From contig CAVWPI010000011.1 of the NCBI GenBank assembly GCA_963756895.1, positions 620,001-684,000 on the forward strand: DNA of 64,000 nucleotides. Reading direction: 5' to 3'. The DNA is from DASUAS01 sp963756895. Lineage in GTDB: Bacteria > Actinomycetota > Acidimicrobiia > IMCC26256 > DASPTH01. A program made the position numbers and the translations under genes. The notes beneath the pieces are model-generated. The model was not told where the DNA came from, did not search any database, and saw nothing but the letters and a program-made list of their open reading frames with translations. Positions 8,586 through 18,159 of this stretch are shown here, piece after piece. Positions within the stretch are counted from its first letter, which is position 1, and every line of letters begins with the position of its first letter.

Positions 8586-9740
8586 TCAGGGGGCGAGGAC
8601 CAGACCGCTCCGCCCCGCCGACACGAGCACGTGCTCCGCGCCGTCGACCTGGTTGGCGGCGGTGCCCCGCACCTGGCGAACGCCTTCGAGGATGTTGTTC
8701 ATCCCGTGGATGTATGCCTCGCCCAGGAGGCCACCGTTGGGGTTCACCGGGATCGTGCCGCCGACCTCGATGTTGCCGCCGGCGATGAAGTCGGTGGCCT
8801 CGCCCGGGCCGCAGAAGCCGAACGCCTCGAGTTGGATGAAGACGATGGGCGTGAAGTTCTCGTAGATCATCGCCACGTCGATGTCGTCGGGCGTGAGCCC
8901 GGTCGCCTCGTAGAGCTGCCGACCGAGGAACGCACCCTCCTCGTAGCCGGAGAGGTCCCCGCGGTAGTACCCGAACATCTCGTCGCCGTCGCGCAGGTGA
9001 CCCTGGCTGGCGGCGTCGACGCGCACTGGTCGCTGCGGCAGGTCGCGCGCGCGATCCACGCTGGTGACGACGAGCGCGACCCCGCCGTCGCTCTCCTGAC
9101 AGCAGTCGAGCTTGCGCAGGATCGGTTCGACGATCCACCGCGACTCCTGGTGCTCCTCGAGCGTGAGCGGCTGCTGGTAGTAGAACGCGTTGGGGTTCGT
9201 CGCCGCGTGCTTGCGTGCCACCACCGGGTACAGGCCGAAGTCCACGTTGGTGACGTCGTAGCGGTGCATGTAGCGCTGGTACCAGAGCGAGTACACCTTG
9301 GCCGGCGTGTCGAGGCCGAACGGCAGGTACCAGTTCCAGCCCGGGGGCACGACGCGCGACTTGTTGTTCTCGGAGATCGGCTGACCGAAGCGACGTCCCG
9401 AACGCTCGTTGAAGGCGCGGTACACGACGACCGCGTCGGCGGCGCCCGACGCCACCGCGGCGGATGCCAGCTGCACGGTGGCGCACGCGCCGCCGCCACC
9501 GCCGCGGGTGCGGGCGGTGAACCGGAGCGACGGGATGCCCGCGCACCGCATCACCGCGAGCTCGTCGTTGACGTCCATGGCGAAGGTCACCGCGCCGTCG
9601 ATGTCGGCCGGCGTGAGCCCGGCGTCGGCGATCGCCGACGCGACGGCCTCGCCCGCGAGCTGGAGCTCGCTGCGGCCCGAGTGCTTGGAGAACTCGGTCT
9701 GTCCGATGCCGACGACGGCCGTCTCGCGGGAGAGCGCCAT
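8586..9740 (-). CDS. Thiolase/SCPx-type acyl-CoA acyltransferase-like protein
   Basis: 384 residues, intact. The N-terminus is VVGIGQTEFSKHSGR, typical of the SCPx/Ltp thiolase-like group. The candidate nucleophile Cys lies in GGGGGACATVQLA, and AEVVV-type strands follow. The C-terminal part has YENFTPIVFIQLEAFGFCGP, GGLLGEAYIHGMNNI and a final GRSGLVL. In cholesterol catabolism such proteins (Ltp2) pair with a DUF35 protein to act as retro-aldolases; others are true thiolases. Here the DUF35 gene is directly upstream with a TGATG stop-start overlap, so a similar complex is likely. A close relative with its own DUF35 partner is at 54638-55778. Confidence 0.85.
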   Translation of the reverse strand: MALSRETAVVGIGQTEFSKHSGRSELQLAGEAVASAIADAGLTPADIDGAVTFAMDVNDELAVMRCAGIPSLRFTARTRGGGGGACATVQLASAAVASGAADAVVVYRAFNERSGRRFGQPISENNKSRVVPPGWNWYLPFGLDTPAKVYSLWYQRYMHRYDVTNVDFGLYPVVARKHAATNPNAFYYQQPLTLEEHQESRWIVEPILRKLDCCQESDGGVALVVTSVDRARDLPQRPVRVDAASQGHLRDGDEMFGYYRGDLSGYEEGAFLGRQLYEATGLTPDDIDVAMIYENFTPIVFIQLEAFGFCGPGEATDFIAGGNIEVGGTIPVNPNGGLLGEAYIHGMNNILEGVRQVRGTAANQVDGAEHVLVSAGRSGLVLAP

Positions 9741-10144
9741 CACGCGCCCCCGGCGACCGAAGGTCGGAACTGGGGGAGGACGACGCCGTCGACGTCCTCG
9801 ATGCTCACACTGACCTCCATGCCGTTCTGCACCGACGACGCGTCGACGCCGAGCAGGTTGGCCACGAAGCGGATGCCCTCGTCGAGCTCCACCAGCACCA
9901 CGACCCGCGGCTCGGCGTCGGGCTTGGTGGGGTGGTGGGACACGATCCACGTGTAGACGTGGCCGTGCCCGGTCGACTCCTGCGTGTCCCACTCGACCGA
10001 GTGGCACTCGCCGCACATCGGCGCCGGTGGGTGGCGCACGACGCCGCAGGCGGAACAGCGCTGGAACACGAGCCGGTCCTCGGCGATCGCGTCCCAGAAG
10101 AACTGGTCGTCGAGCGAGGGCGACGGCGGGATGACCGACGGCAC
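9740..10144 (-). CDS. DUF35 OB-fold protein with zinc ribbon, thiolase partner
   Basis: 134 residues from GTG 10144. Residues about 26-46 form a rubredoxin-like zinc ribbon with two CxxC pairs (CSACGVVRHPPAPMCGEC). The rest is an OB-fold beta barrel (RVVVLVELDEGIRFVANLLG). The family (ChsH2-type C-domain, also called acyl-CoA-associated DUF35_N/DUF35) binds acyl-CoA thiolases or hydratases and can complete an aldolase active site. Overlap with the thiolase start and a 1-base gap after the CoA-transferase stop imply co-translation. Confidence 0.85.
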   Translation of the reverse strand: MPSVIPPSPSLDDQFFWDAIAEDRLVFQRCSACGVVRHPPAPMCGECHSVEWDTQESTGHGHVYTWIVSHHPTKPDAEPRVVVLVELDEGIRFVANLLGVDASSVQNGMEVSVSIEDVDGVVLPQFRPSVAGGA

Positions 10145-10145
10145 G

Positions 10146-12555
10146 TCACGGCCTCCAGTCGAGGATCGCCTTGGCCTCGACGAGCTCGTCGATGCGGGTG
10201 TCGTCGTAGCCGAGCTCGTGCAGGATGGCGCGCGTGTCCTGACCGGGCACGAGCGGCGGTCCCTGCACGACGCCGGGGGTCTCGGCGAAGTCGAAGAGCA
10301 GTCCGAACTGCTCCATGTCACCCACGATCGGGTGGCGGTACTTCGTGACCCATCCCTTGTCGATCATCTCGGGATCGTCGAAGAGGCCGAGGACGAAGTC
10401 GGGGCTCGACACCTCGCTGGGCACCCCGGCGGCGTCGAGGCTCGCGAACCACTGCGCCGCGCTGCGGGTGCGGAAGACCGGCTCCAGCGCGCCGAACGCG
10501 GTGCCGTCGCCGACCTTGTCGACACCGAGGACCGACGCCAGCGCGCCGCGCTCCTCGTCGGTGGTTGCGGCGACGCACAGCCAGCCCTCGGCGGTCTCGT
10601 AGAGGCGCTGCGTGGCGTGGTAACCGAGCTGCATGCGCGTCGAGGCTCGGACGGTCGCCGTGCCGGCTGCCGTCGGCCAGGCTCCACGCGATCGACGCGT
10701 TGAGCAGCTGCGCGTACATGATCGACGTGTCGACGAACTGGCCTTCGCCGGTGCGGTCACGGTGGTAGAGCGCCTGCACGATGCCGATGGCGGAGAGGAA
10801 GCCGTTGCCGGTGTCGCCCAGCGACACCACCGGCCAGAATGGGATGCCGTCGTGGTCGAGGCCGCCGTCGAGCCAGTCGGGTCCGGCGAGCGCGGCACCG
10901 GTCTGGTCGTTGCCGGGCAGCCCCTCCGCGCTCGCCGTGCTCGAAGCCGCGCGTGTGGCAGTAGACGAGGTCGGGCTTGATCGCCTGCAGGCTCTCGTAG
11001 TCGACCCCGAGGCGCACCGCCGCGTCGTAGCGCATGTTGTGCTGCACGACGTCGGCGCGTGGCGACCAGCTCGTGCAGGATCGCCATCGCCTCGGGATCC
11101 TTGAGGTTCATCGCGATGCTGCGCTTGCCGCGGTTGCACGCCATCGCGATGTGCGTGCTCATCCAGTAGAAGTCGTGCAGCGGGTTGACCTTGATGACGT
11201 CGGCGCCGAGGTCGGCGAGCATCATCGTGCCCCACGGTCCGGCGACCGCGAGTCCGAGGTCGAGCACGCGGACTCCGGCGAGCGGCGACGCGGGCGCGGC
11301 GTGGTGCGTGCGGGCGCCGGCGTGGCACGCCGGCGAGCGCGTCGGCTTCGGCGCGCACGGCGTCGGTGTGCGCGCCGACGGCCGGCGGCGCGGTGGGCGC
11401 GTCGGTGGGGCACGCGTGCAGGTCGTACACGCGCCCGACCTGACGGACGGCGCCGAGCTCGGGGTCGTCGACCTCGATGACGCAGCCGTCGGCCAGGAAC
11501 GCGGGGTCGTGCAGCGCCTCCTCCGGAGACCGCAGCGGCTGCAGCGGCACGCCGACCTCGGCGCCGAGCTCGACCCACGGTTCCGCCGGGAACTTGGCGA
11601 CCGCCGCCGCCATCAGCGGCTGGTAGTGGTGCAGCAGGAGCATCTCGTTGACGTCCATGCCGATGCGCGTGGTCGCGTCGCGCGGGCCGGGTCGTCTTCT
11701 CCGTGCGCTGCGGGCGGTCGCCCTCGGCCGCGCTGATGACGAAGTCGGGGAGCGGGACCCACTGGTGGATCCACCGGCCGTCGGCGCAGCGGAACACGCC
11801 CTTGGGCGCGCGCGGGTCGCTGATCCAGCTCTGGAAGTTCGGCGTGTCGACGTGCTCGACGCGTTGCCACGCCGACAGCGTGGTCGCGAGCACGCCCTGG
11901 AACAGCGACGTCGACACGCGCTGCCCGCGACCGGTCTGCTCGCGCACGCGCAGCGCGGCGCTGATCGCCAGCGTGGCGAGGTAGCCCGACGCCATGCTCA
12001 CCCACGGCACGCCCGAGTAGAGCGGACCGGGCCGGGGCGCGGCCACCCAGCAGTCGTCGGGCACCACGAGGTCGGGGAACGCGGGCGCGACCCCGCCAGG
12101 CGCGCGAGCGTGCCGCCGGGAACGCCGCGGCTCTCCCACTGGTGGCCGGTGCGGGCGGCGACCAGCGCGTCGACCCGGGCCGGTCGGCGTGCGCGCCGTC
12201 GTCGCCGTATGCGGTGATCGAGCAGTACACGAGGCGCGGGTTGCCGCGAGCAGCGTGTCGTGGTCGATGCCGAGCGCGCGGCGATGCCCGGCGCGTAGTT
12301 CTCGACGAGCACGTCGGCGTGCGCCGCGAGCGCGAGCGAGACGTCGCGGTCGGCCGCGTCGTCGAGGTCGAGGACCGCGCTGCGCTTCCCGCGGTGCCAC
12401 ACCTGCGCGCCGCTGAAGGCGCGCGTCGGGTCTCCGCCCGGCGGCTCGACCTTCGTGACCTGCGCGCCGTGGTCGGCGAGCAACATGCCGGCACCGGGCC
12501 GGCGATCCCGGTGGTGAGGTCGAGCACGACGACGCCCGTCGAGCACACCCGTCAT
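10146..12555 (-). CDS. Two-domain CaiB/BaiF (family III) CoA-transferase, many frame breaks
   Basis: GGAGGTAA stands just before the ATG at 12555. The rebuilt product is about 800 residues, twice the usual 400, with two CaiB domains. The N-terminal one has LDLTTGIAGP, GAQVTKVEPPGGDPTR and VLVENYAPG. The second starts near 11280 with VLDLGLAVAGPWGTMMLADL and ends TRAILHELGYDDTRIDELVE. At least six frame changes occur, and the first, near 12534, is repaired by GC in GGGCGCGTC. Family III enzymes move CoA between acyl-CoA and a free acid through an aspartyl-CoA intermediate. Fused double-domain forms are known in actinobacteria. Separate adjacent genes are possible but no start or stop supports a split. 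Confidence 0.75.
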
Positions 12556-12982
12556 GGCGTTACCTCCGAGCACGTGTCGATCGGGGTGCTCGCGTGAGGG
12601 GGCCGGTACCGCCGTTCGGTAGACGTCGGGATTGGAGAACTCCCGCCAGCGGACCACGAGATCATCGCGGAAGTACAGGAACATGATGTAGTGGTTCCGG
12701 TAGCGATGCATCGCCGCCGCGCACGCGGTTGTCGCCCCGTACCTCGACGATGACGAGGTCGGGATCGACGGTGGGGAAGTCGTCCACGACCACGTACGAC
12801 ACCTCGTCGAAGCGTTCCTGCACCGCGGTGAGCATCGCGGCCAGCTCGACCTTCCCGTGGCGCTCGAGCGCGTAGTACGGCGCCTCGTAGACCACGTCGT
12901 CGGCGCAGTGGTCGAGCTGGCCCTGCGGGTCGCCGGCGGAGAAGCACGCGAGCATGTGCCGGACCGTGTCGAGCGGGGCCAT
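12552..12982 (-). CDS. NTF2/SnoaL-like protein, two frame breaks
   Basis: About 144 residues from ATG 12982. The N-terminal helix DTVRHMLACFSAGDPQGQLD and the cone-shaped fold strands (DVVYEAPYYALERHGK) are typical of the SnoaL-like group of small dehydratases, isomerases and ligand binders. The frame changes at about 12730 (repair: GC in GTGCGCGCGGCG) and again near 12590; in the restored frame the stop at 12552 overlaps the CaiB ATG by ATGA. It is the first gene of the long minus-strand run and lies 122 bases from a divergent DDN-like reductase, so the gap holds two promoters. The catalytic role is unknown. Confidence 0.7.
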
Positions 12983-13104
12983 CGGGCGGGAGCATAGTAG
13001 TTACTAGGACGCGGGTCGGGTGGCCAACGGATCCAGGCCGGAACCGGAGCCGGAATGGGGCCGGGCCCGGGAGCCGGGGAGTGCGATCGGTGTAGGTTTC
13101 GGCC

Positions 13105-13591
13105 ATGCCCGAGCAGCCCGAGATCGCAAGCCGCAGAAGCGTTCGACGAGCCGCCCCGGGAGGAGATCCCGGGCATCAGCCGCGGTCACGTGCAGTACAT
13201 GGAGTCGTCCGACGCCGAGGAGGTCTGGTGCATCGCCGGCATGCACCACGTCGTCCTCCACACCATCGGCCGCAAGAGCGGCAACGAGCACAAGGTCGCG
13301 CTGCCGTACTGGGTCGACCACGACGGCCAACGGATCGTGGTGGCGTCGTTCTCGGGGGCGCCCGACCACCCGTCGTGGTACCTGAACCTCAGCGACCGCG
13401 ACGCCAATCCCGAGGTGAAGATCCGCGTGCAGGGCGGTGTCTTCTGGGCCGACGCGCAGGTGCTCGACGGCGGCGACTACGCCGAGACCTGGGCCGCGCT
13501 CAACGCCGACCGTCCGTGGTACGACGACTACCAGAGCCGCACCGACCGGCAGATCCCGCTGGTGCGCCTGGTCGAGCTCCGCCCCGCCTGA
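13105..13591 (+). CDS. DDN-like nitroreductase/F420-dependent quinone reductase family, one frame break
   Basis: About 162 residues from ATG 13105 (MPEQPEIA). A break at about 13126 is repaired by GC (ATCGCGCAA), after which AEAFDEPPREEIPG and the rest follow. The split beta-barrel family signature is visible: LHTIGRKSGNEHKVALPYW, then PSWYLNLSDRDANPEVKIRV and the conserved WADAQVL and RQIPLVRL. Relatives in mycobacteria (Rv3547/Ddn) use reduced F420 for quinone or nitro reduction. It is the first of five plus-strand genes that likely form an operon. Confidence 0.8.
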
Positions 13592-13595
13592 GGAC

Positions 13596-14331
13596 GTGGA
13601 CGTCTCCGGGATCATCTTCGCGTCGGTCGACTGCGACGCCGATGCGGTCGAGGACTGGAACCGCTGGTACGACCTCGAGCACCTGCCGCCGAACATCGCG
13701 CTGCCGGGGATCATGTCGGGCAAGCGCTACGTCGCGCCGCCCGCGCTGCACGACGCCCGCGAGCCGGCCAACGGGTTGGAGGGCTTCGCCGACGGTCGCG
13801 GGCGTACACGTCACCATCTACACGCTGTCGGGTGACCCCGCGCAGGTGTTGGCCGACATGACGACGTACCGTGACAAGCTCGAGGACGCCGACCGCATGT
13901 TCGCGCCGGAGAAGAAGATCGTGCGCGCCGGCGACGCGATGACGCTGTCGTGGGGTGTTGCCGATCCCGCGCTGAAGGCCGATCCCGTCGACGTGCCGCA
14001 CGTGCAGCACACCTCCGTCCGCGCTGTGCTGCGCCGCGGCGGCGACAACGCGCGCGCGACGCCGTGGCGCCTGCTGCGGTCGCCGTCGACGGTGTGCACG
14101 CGGTGCTCGGCCACCGTTCGATCACCGACTCGTCGCTCGACCTCGACCTCTACCTGCTCGAGGGCGACCCGGTCCGGGTGACGCGTGCCGCGTGCGCCGC
14201 GGCGCCGTACGGTGACGACACCGAGGTCCTGCTCGACGCGCCGTTCCGCGTGATCGTGCCGTTCGACTACGGCTTCGCGCGACGAGATCCGGGCCAGCGC
14301 GTTGCCCCAGAAGATCGACGGGAGCCGATGA
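13596..14331 (+). CDS. Uncharacterised protein, possible dimeric alpha+beta barrel, three frame breaks
   Basis: About 246 residues from GTG 13596 with GAGGA just upstream. The N-terminal DWNRWYDLEHLPPNIALPG is the kind of sequence seen in small ferredoxin-like, dimeric alpha+beta barrel proteins (EthD-like). The second half repeats a similar feel without a clear family. Breaks at about 13800 and 14280 are each repaired by one GC dinucleotide; a third is near 14050. In the last restored frame the chain ends QKIDGSR with TGA at 14329, 4 bases before the next ATG. I do not recognise a function. Confidence 0.55.
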
Positions 14332-14335
14332 AGGC

Positions 14336-15128
14336 ATGAGAACGATCGCGATCACCGGATCGGCGTCGGGCATGGGCGCGGCACTGAGCGGACGTCTCAT
14401 CGCCGCGGGCGACCGGGTCATCGGCATCGACCTCAGGGACGCCGACGTCGAGGCCGACCTCGGTACGTGGGCGGGGCGGGCGCAGGCGATCGAGCGGGTC
14501 ACCGAGCTCTCCGACGGTGCGCTCGACGGTCTGGTCACGCTGGCCGGACTCGCGGGGTTGCCCGAGCGGCCCGCGTCGTTGTTGATCTCGGTCAACTACT
14601 TCGGCACCGTCGAGCTGTTGGCGGGACTCCGGCCGTTGCTCGCCAACGGGACCGATGCTGCGGCGGTCGCGATCAGCTCCAACTCCACCACCTGCCAGCC
14701 CGGCCTCGACGAGGAGCTCATCGCCAGCTGCCTCGAGGGCGACGAGGAGGCGACGCGCAGCGCTCGCGGGCGACGGCGAATCGCTCAGCACCTATCCGGT
14801 GACCAAGACGGCCCTCAGCTGGTGGGTGCGGCGCCAGGCGCCGACTCCCGACTGGGCGGGTGCCGGCATCACGCTCAACGCGGTCGCGCCGGGCGCGATC
14901 GAGACGCCGCTGCTACAGGAGGGTCGCGACCATCCGACGGTCGGACCCCTCATCGACGCGTTCGCGTCCCCGCTGGGGCGCAACGGACGCCCCGAGGAGA
15001 TCGCCGCGCTGTTGCAGTACCTGCTCGGTCCCGACGCCCGGTTCTTCTGCGGATCGATCCTCTTCTGCGACGGCGGCATGGACGCGCAATTCCGGGCCGA
15101 CGACTGGCCCCGACCCTGGAGGCCATGA
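14336..15128 (+). CDS. SDR, 3-alpha-hydroxysteroid dehydrogenase/carbonyl reductase-like, one frame break
   Basis: About 264 residues. TGSASGMG is the NAD(P) motif. The run VIGIDLRDADVEADL and SVNYFGTVELL closely recall the Comamonas-type 3-alpha-HSD/carbonyl reductase subgroup. The catalytic YxxxK is YPVTK, and APGAIETPLLQEG follows. A break near 14758 is repaired by GC (ACGCGCGCAG), giving ATRAALAGDGES. The similarity is from memory, not from a search. It fits oxidation of a ring hydroxyl on a steroid-like or other cyclic substrate. Its stop overlaps the next start (ATGATG). Confidence 0.8.
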
Positions 15129-15571
15129 TGGCGACGCACGACGAGCTCGACGCGATCGAGCACATCAAGAAGCTCAAGGCCCGGTACTTCCGGTGCATGG
15201 ACACCAAGGACTGGGACGGGTTCCAGGCGGTGTTCGCGGCCGACGCGACGTTGGACACCACCCAGGAGGCACCCAACATCGAGGTGGTCACCGGCGCGCC
15301 GGAGATCCGACGGTTCGTGGAGGGTTCGGTGGGTCCCGTGGTCACCGCGCACCACGGGCACATGCCCGAGATCGAGATCACCTCGCCCACCACGGCGCGC
15401 GGGATCTGGGCGATGCAGGACTTCCTCCAGATGCCCGAGGGTTCGCCGCTCGGGATGAAGAGCATGGTCGGGTGGGGTCACTACACCGAGACCTACGAGC
15501 TGGTCGCCGGCGAGTGGAAGATCAAGACTCTCGTCCTCACGCGGCTGCGCCGCGACGTCGAGATGGCGTGA
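15125..15571 (+). CDS. SnoaL-like (SnoaL_4/BaiE-like) protein
   Basis: 148 residues, intact; ATG 15125 or the next codon 15128, with GGAGGCC in front. The N-terminal helix HIKKLKARYFRCMDTKDWDG and the phrase FAADATLDTT are hallmarks of the SnoaL_4 group, which includes bile-acid dehydratases. VTAHHGHMPEIEI supplies a His-His pair that may face the pocket. It is paired here with a hydroxysteroid-dehydrogenase-like SDR, which is suggestive of alicyclic alcohol chemistry but does not prove it. Confidence 0.8.
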   Translation: MMATHDELDAIEHIKKLKARYFRCMDTKDWDGFQAVFAADATLDTTQEAPNIEVVTGAPEIRRFVEGSVGPVVTAHHGHMPEIEITSPTTARGIWAMQDFLQMPEGSPLGMKSMVGWGHYTETYELVAGEWKIKTLVLTRLRRDVEMA

Positions 15572-16530
15572 GCTGAGCTACGACCCGCGGTTCCGACCGC
15601 CGCAACCGGAAACCCCGCCGCCCGACGCGTTCACCGTCCACCGCTCGGTGGTGCGCGACGACCTCGCACTCGGTTACGTGCGTGAGGGCGAGGGCGGCAC
15701 GCCGTTGCTCCTGCTGCACGGGTACCCGGAGACGAAGCGCATCTGGTGGCGCAACATCGCGCCGCTCGCCGAGGCCGGATTCGAGGTGATCGCCCCCGAC
15801 CTGCGCGGCTACGGCGACAGCGATCTGTCGTCCGGTGACCAGTACGACCTCGCGCTGTACTCCCGCGACGTGCACGCGCTGGTCGCACGACGTGCTCGGT
15901 CACGAGCGGTGCCTGGTCGCGGGTGGCGACATCGGCGGCGTGGTCGGCGTCGATCTCGTGCACCGCTTCGGCGAGTTCGTCGAACGCCTGTGCTTCTTCA
16001 ACACCGTGCCGCCGGCGGCGATCGAGGAGTACGCGGCCGCGGGCCTCGACTACGGGTCGTTGAGCGCGCTGAGCGATGGTCCCACCGGTGACTACCGCGA
16101 GCTCCAGGGCGCGCGTCCGGACGAGCTCGCGGCGATGCTCCCGAACGACGCGGCGCGCCGGCAGTGGATCGCGAGCATGTACACGAGCCGGCTGTGGGCG
16201 TCGCCCGGCACCTTCGGGCGTGCCGACGTCGAGTTCATGACCGAGCCCTTCGCCGACGAGGCGCGCCTGCGCGCCGGGTGGTCGGCGTACCAGCTCGGGC
16301 ACGGCCGACCGATGAGTGAGCCACCGTTGCTCGCCGGCACCGTCGACGTCCCGACGCTCCTGCTGTACGGCACCGACGACCACGTGGTCGCCGACGACTT
16401 CGTCCCGTTCTGCGAGCGCGCGTTCACCGACCGGATCGGCCCGCTGCTCATCCCGGGCGCCGGCCACTTCCTCCAGTGGGAACGCGCCGACATCTTCAAC
16501 CCGCTGCTGATCTCGGTCTTCGGCACCTGA
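15568..16530 (+). CDS. Alpha/beta hydrolase, epoxide hydrolase/dehalogenase-like, frame breaks
   Basis: About 320 residues. HGYPETKRIWW gives the oxyanion-hole HG, and APDLRGYGDSD follows. The nucleophile elbow reads AGGDIGGVVG, so the nucleophile is Asp as in epoxide hydrolases and haloacid dehalogenases, not Ser. YGTDDHVV supplies the acid and GAGHFLQWE the histidine. A break near 15884 is repaired by GC (GTCGCGCAC). The start is uncertain: GTG 15568 overlaps the previous stop (GTGA) but needs one small frame correction a few codons later; in-frame GTG 15648 is an alternative. Confidence 0.78.
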
Positions 16531-16532
16531 CG

Positions 16533-17633
16533 TCACGTACCGCCGGTGCGCTGGACGCGGTCGCCGAGGCTCGTGAGGAGGTCCTGCCACGCGACATCAT
16601 CGACTTCGACGAGCGTCTCGGCCGCGGCGGCGGTGTCGCATTGGCCCACCACGCTCCTGACGTCCGGCGCGTTGAGACCCATCGTCGTCGTGGAGCCGTC
16701 GCTCGACCAGGTGATGGTCCCGACCCCGATGATCTGGCCGGGCGCGCCGCGGACCGTCGTGGGCGCCGAGTACGGGCTGAAGCCGAACGGCACGGGTGCC
16801 GCGAGCCGGGTCATCACGACGTAGCTGCATCCTCCCTGGTCGAACTGGAGGAACGTCGAGTCGGTGAGGGGTCGTTCGCCCTCACCGACGAGCGACAACC
16901 CGCCTGGTGGCGCGGTGCGCAGGCGCAGGGCCAAGGGATCCCGGGGCGCGCGTTCGACATCGGCGCCGATCGCCTCCATCTGTTCGACCGAGAGTCCTGA
17001 TCCCTGGATCAGCACCGACACGCCGTCGTCGTCGATCCAACCGAGGTGGATCGCGCTCTGGATGTTCGTGATCAGGCAGGCCTGGTGCGCGCCGATCGGG
17101 ACGATCGTGCCGGAGCGCTGTGGCGTCTGGGTCCCGTCCGCGTTGCAGCCGTGGTTCTCGAGCGTGAACGACGGGAAGTCGGTGCGGCTGAAGTCGTCGG
17201 TGGTGATCAGCAGCTGCGCGGCGTGTCCGTCGACCGTGCCCGCGTATCCGAGCTGGTACTCCAGCGGCTGCGGGAGCGCGGCGTCACCCTCCAGGCCGAG
17301 CCGGGTGATGGTTCCCTCCGGGCCGGGAACGAGATGCTGGAGGCTCGGGGGCGTCGGCGGCGACGTCGGCGCCGCGGTCGTCGGCACCGACGGTTGCTCG
17401 ATCACGGGCGTGTGCGTGTCGTCGGCGGCTCGCGTCAGCGCGAACGTGACCGCGCCGACCGCGAGCACGACGATGCACCCCGCCGCGACGAGCACGGTGC
17501 GCCGTCGGCGCGGTGGCGGCGTCGGGGCGACCGGCAGGACGACGAAGGGGGGTGGCGCGTCGACCATCTGGTCGGCGACCGACCGCAGCGTCCGCTGGAG
17601 GCGGTCGGTCGTGGGATCGAGCTGTCGGTTCAC
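16533..17633 (-). CDS. Membrane-anchored protein coupled to an ECF sigma factor
   Basis: 366 residues. The N-terminal 45 residues are cytoplasmic, one helix spans about 46-66 (TVLVAAGCIVVLAVGAVTFAL), and a Pro/Thr-rich linker leads to an outside domain of about 260 residues with several Cys. ATG 17633 overlaps the sigma-factor stop (ATGA). Position and topology fit an anti-sigma factor or sigma-linked sensor, but the zinc motif HxxxCxxC is absent and the outside part is not a family I recognise. The stop is 3 bases from the convergent hydrolase stop. Confidence 0.6.
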   Translation of the reverse strand: MNRQLDPTTDRLQRTLRSVADQMVDAPPPFVVLPVAPTPPPRRRRTVLVAAGCIVVLAVGAVTFALTRAADDTHTPVIEQPSVPTTAAPTSPPTPPSLQHLVPGPEGTITRLGLEGDAALPQPLEYQLGYAGTVDGHAAQLLITTDDFSRTDFPSFTLENHGCNADGTQTPQRSGTIVPIGAHQACLITNIQSAIHLGWIDDDGVSVLIQGSGLSVEQMEAIGADVERAPRDPLALRLRTAPPGGLSLVGEGERPLTDSTFLQFDQGGCSYVVMTRLAAPVPFGFSPYSAPTTVRGAPGQIIGVGTITWSSDGSTTTMGLNAPDVRSVVGQCDTAAAAETLVEVDDVAWQDLLTSLGDRVQRTGGT

Positions 17634-18121
17634 GGGTCCATCAGCTCCTTCAGGCGTGCCAATCCGCGGTGGACGAGCGACTTGGCGGTGCCGAGTCGGC
17701 AGTGCAACGTGTCGGCGATCTGGTCGAACGGCAGGTCGGCGTAGAAGCGGAGCACGAGCGCCTGCCGTTGCCGCGGCGCGAGGCGCGCGAGCACCTGCCA
17801 GGTCTCGTCGAGATCGGGTGGAAGAACCGGGGTCACCGGCTCGTGTGGCACGGCACGTCGGCGCGCGCCCCGACGTACGTCAGCACGCACCGCATTGACG
17901 ACCGCGACCCGCAGGTACGCATGCGGGGTCTGCACCGTCGACCAGCGTGCGCCGACGTGCACGAACGCGTCTTGTACGAGGTCCTCGGCGAGCTCTCGCG
18001 ACCCGGTCATGAGCCAGGCGAGCCGCACCATGGCGGACCACTGTTCGCGGTAGAACGCGTCGAAGGCGGCGCGGGTCGTCTCCGAGCCGGAATCGTTCGT
18101 CCCTGCCATCTCGCGGGCCAC
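17630..18121 (-). CDS. ECF RNA polymerase sigma factor (SigE-like family)
   Basis: 163 residues. Region 2 spans about residues 18-75: FYREQWSAMVRLAWLMTGS, AEDLVQDAFVHV. Region 4 spans about 105-160: LARLAPRQRQALVLRFYADL, then ADTLHCRLGTAKSLVHRGL, the helix-turn-helix that reads the -35 element. ATG 18121 or 18109 may be used. It shares 4 bases with the downstream membrane gene, the common layout for a sigma factor and its regulator. A SnoaL-like gene ends 38 bases upstream on the same strand. Confidence 0.88.
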   Translation of the reverse strand: MAREMAGTNDSGSETTRAAFDAFYREQWSAMVRLAWLMTGSRELAEDLVQDAFVHVGARWSTVQTPHAYLRVAVVNAVRADVRRGARRRAVPHEPVTPVLPPDLDETWQVLARLAPRQRQALVLRFYADLPFDQIADTLHCRLGTAKSLVHRGLARLKELMDP

Positions 18122-18159
18122 GAGATCAGAGATGTCCGGCGGCCCGAAAAGGTTGCGCG

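Noticed and set aside
10146..15571. A degraded pseudogene region
   Set aside because: Apart from the frame changes no premature loss of motifs is seen, start/stop overlaps are intact in restored frames, and each break needs only one or two bases.
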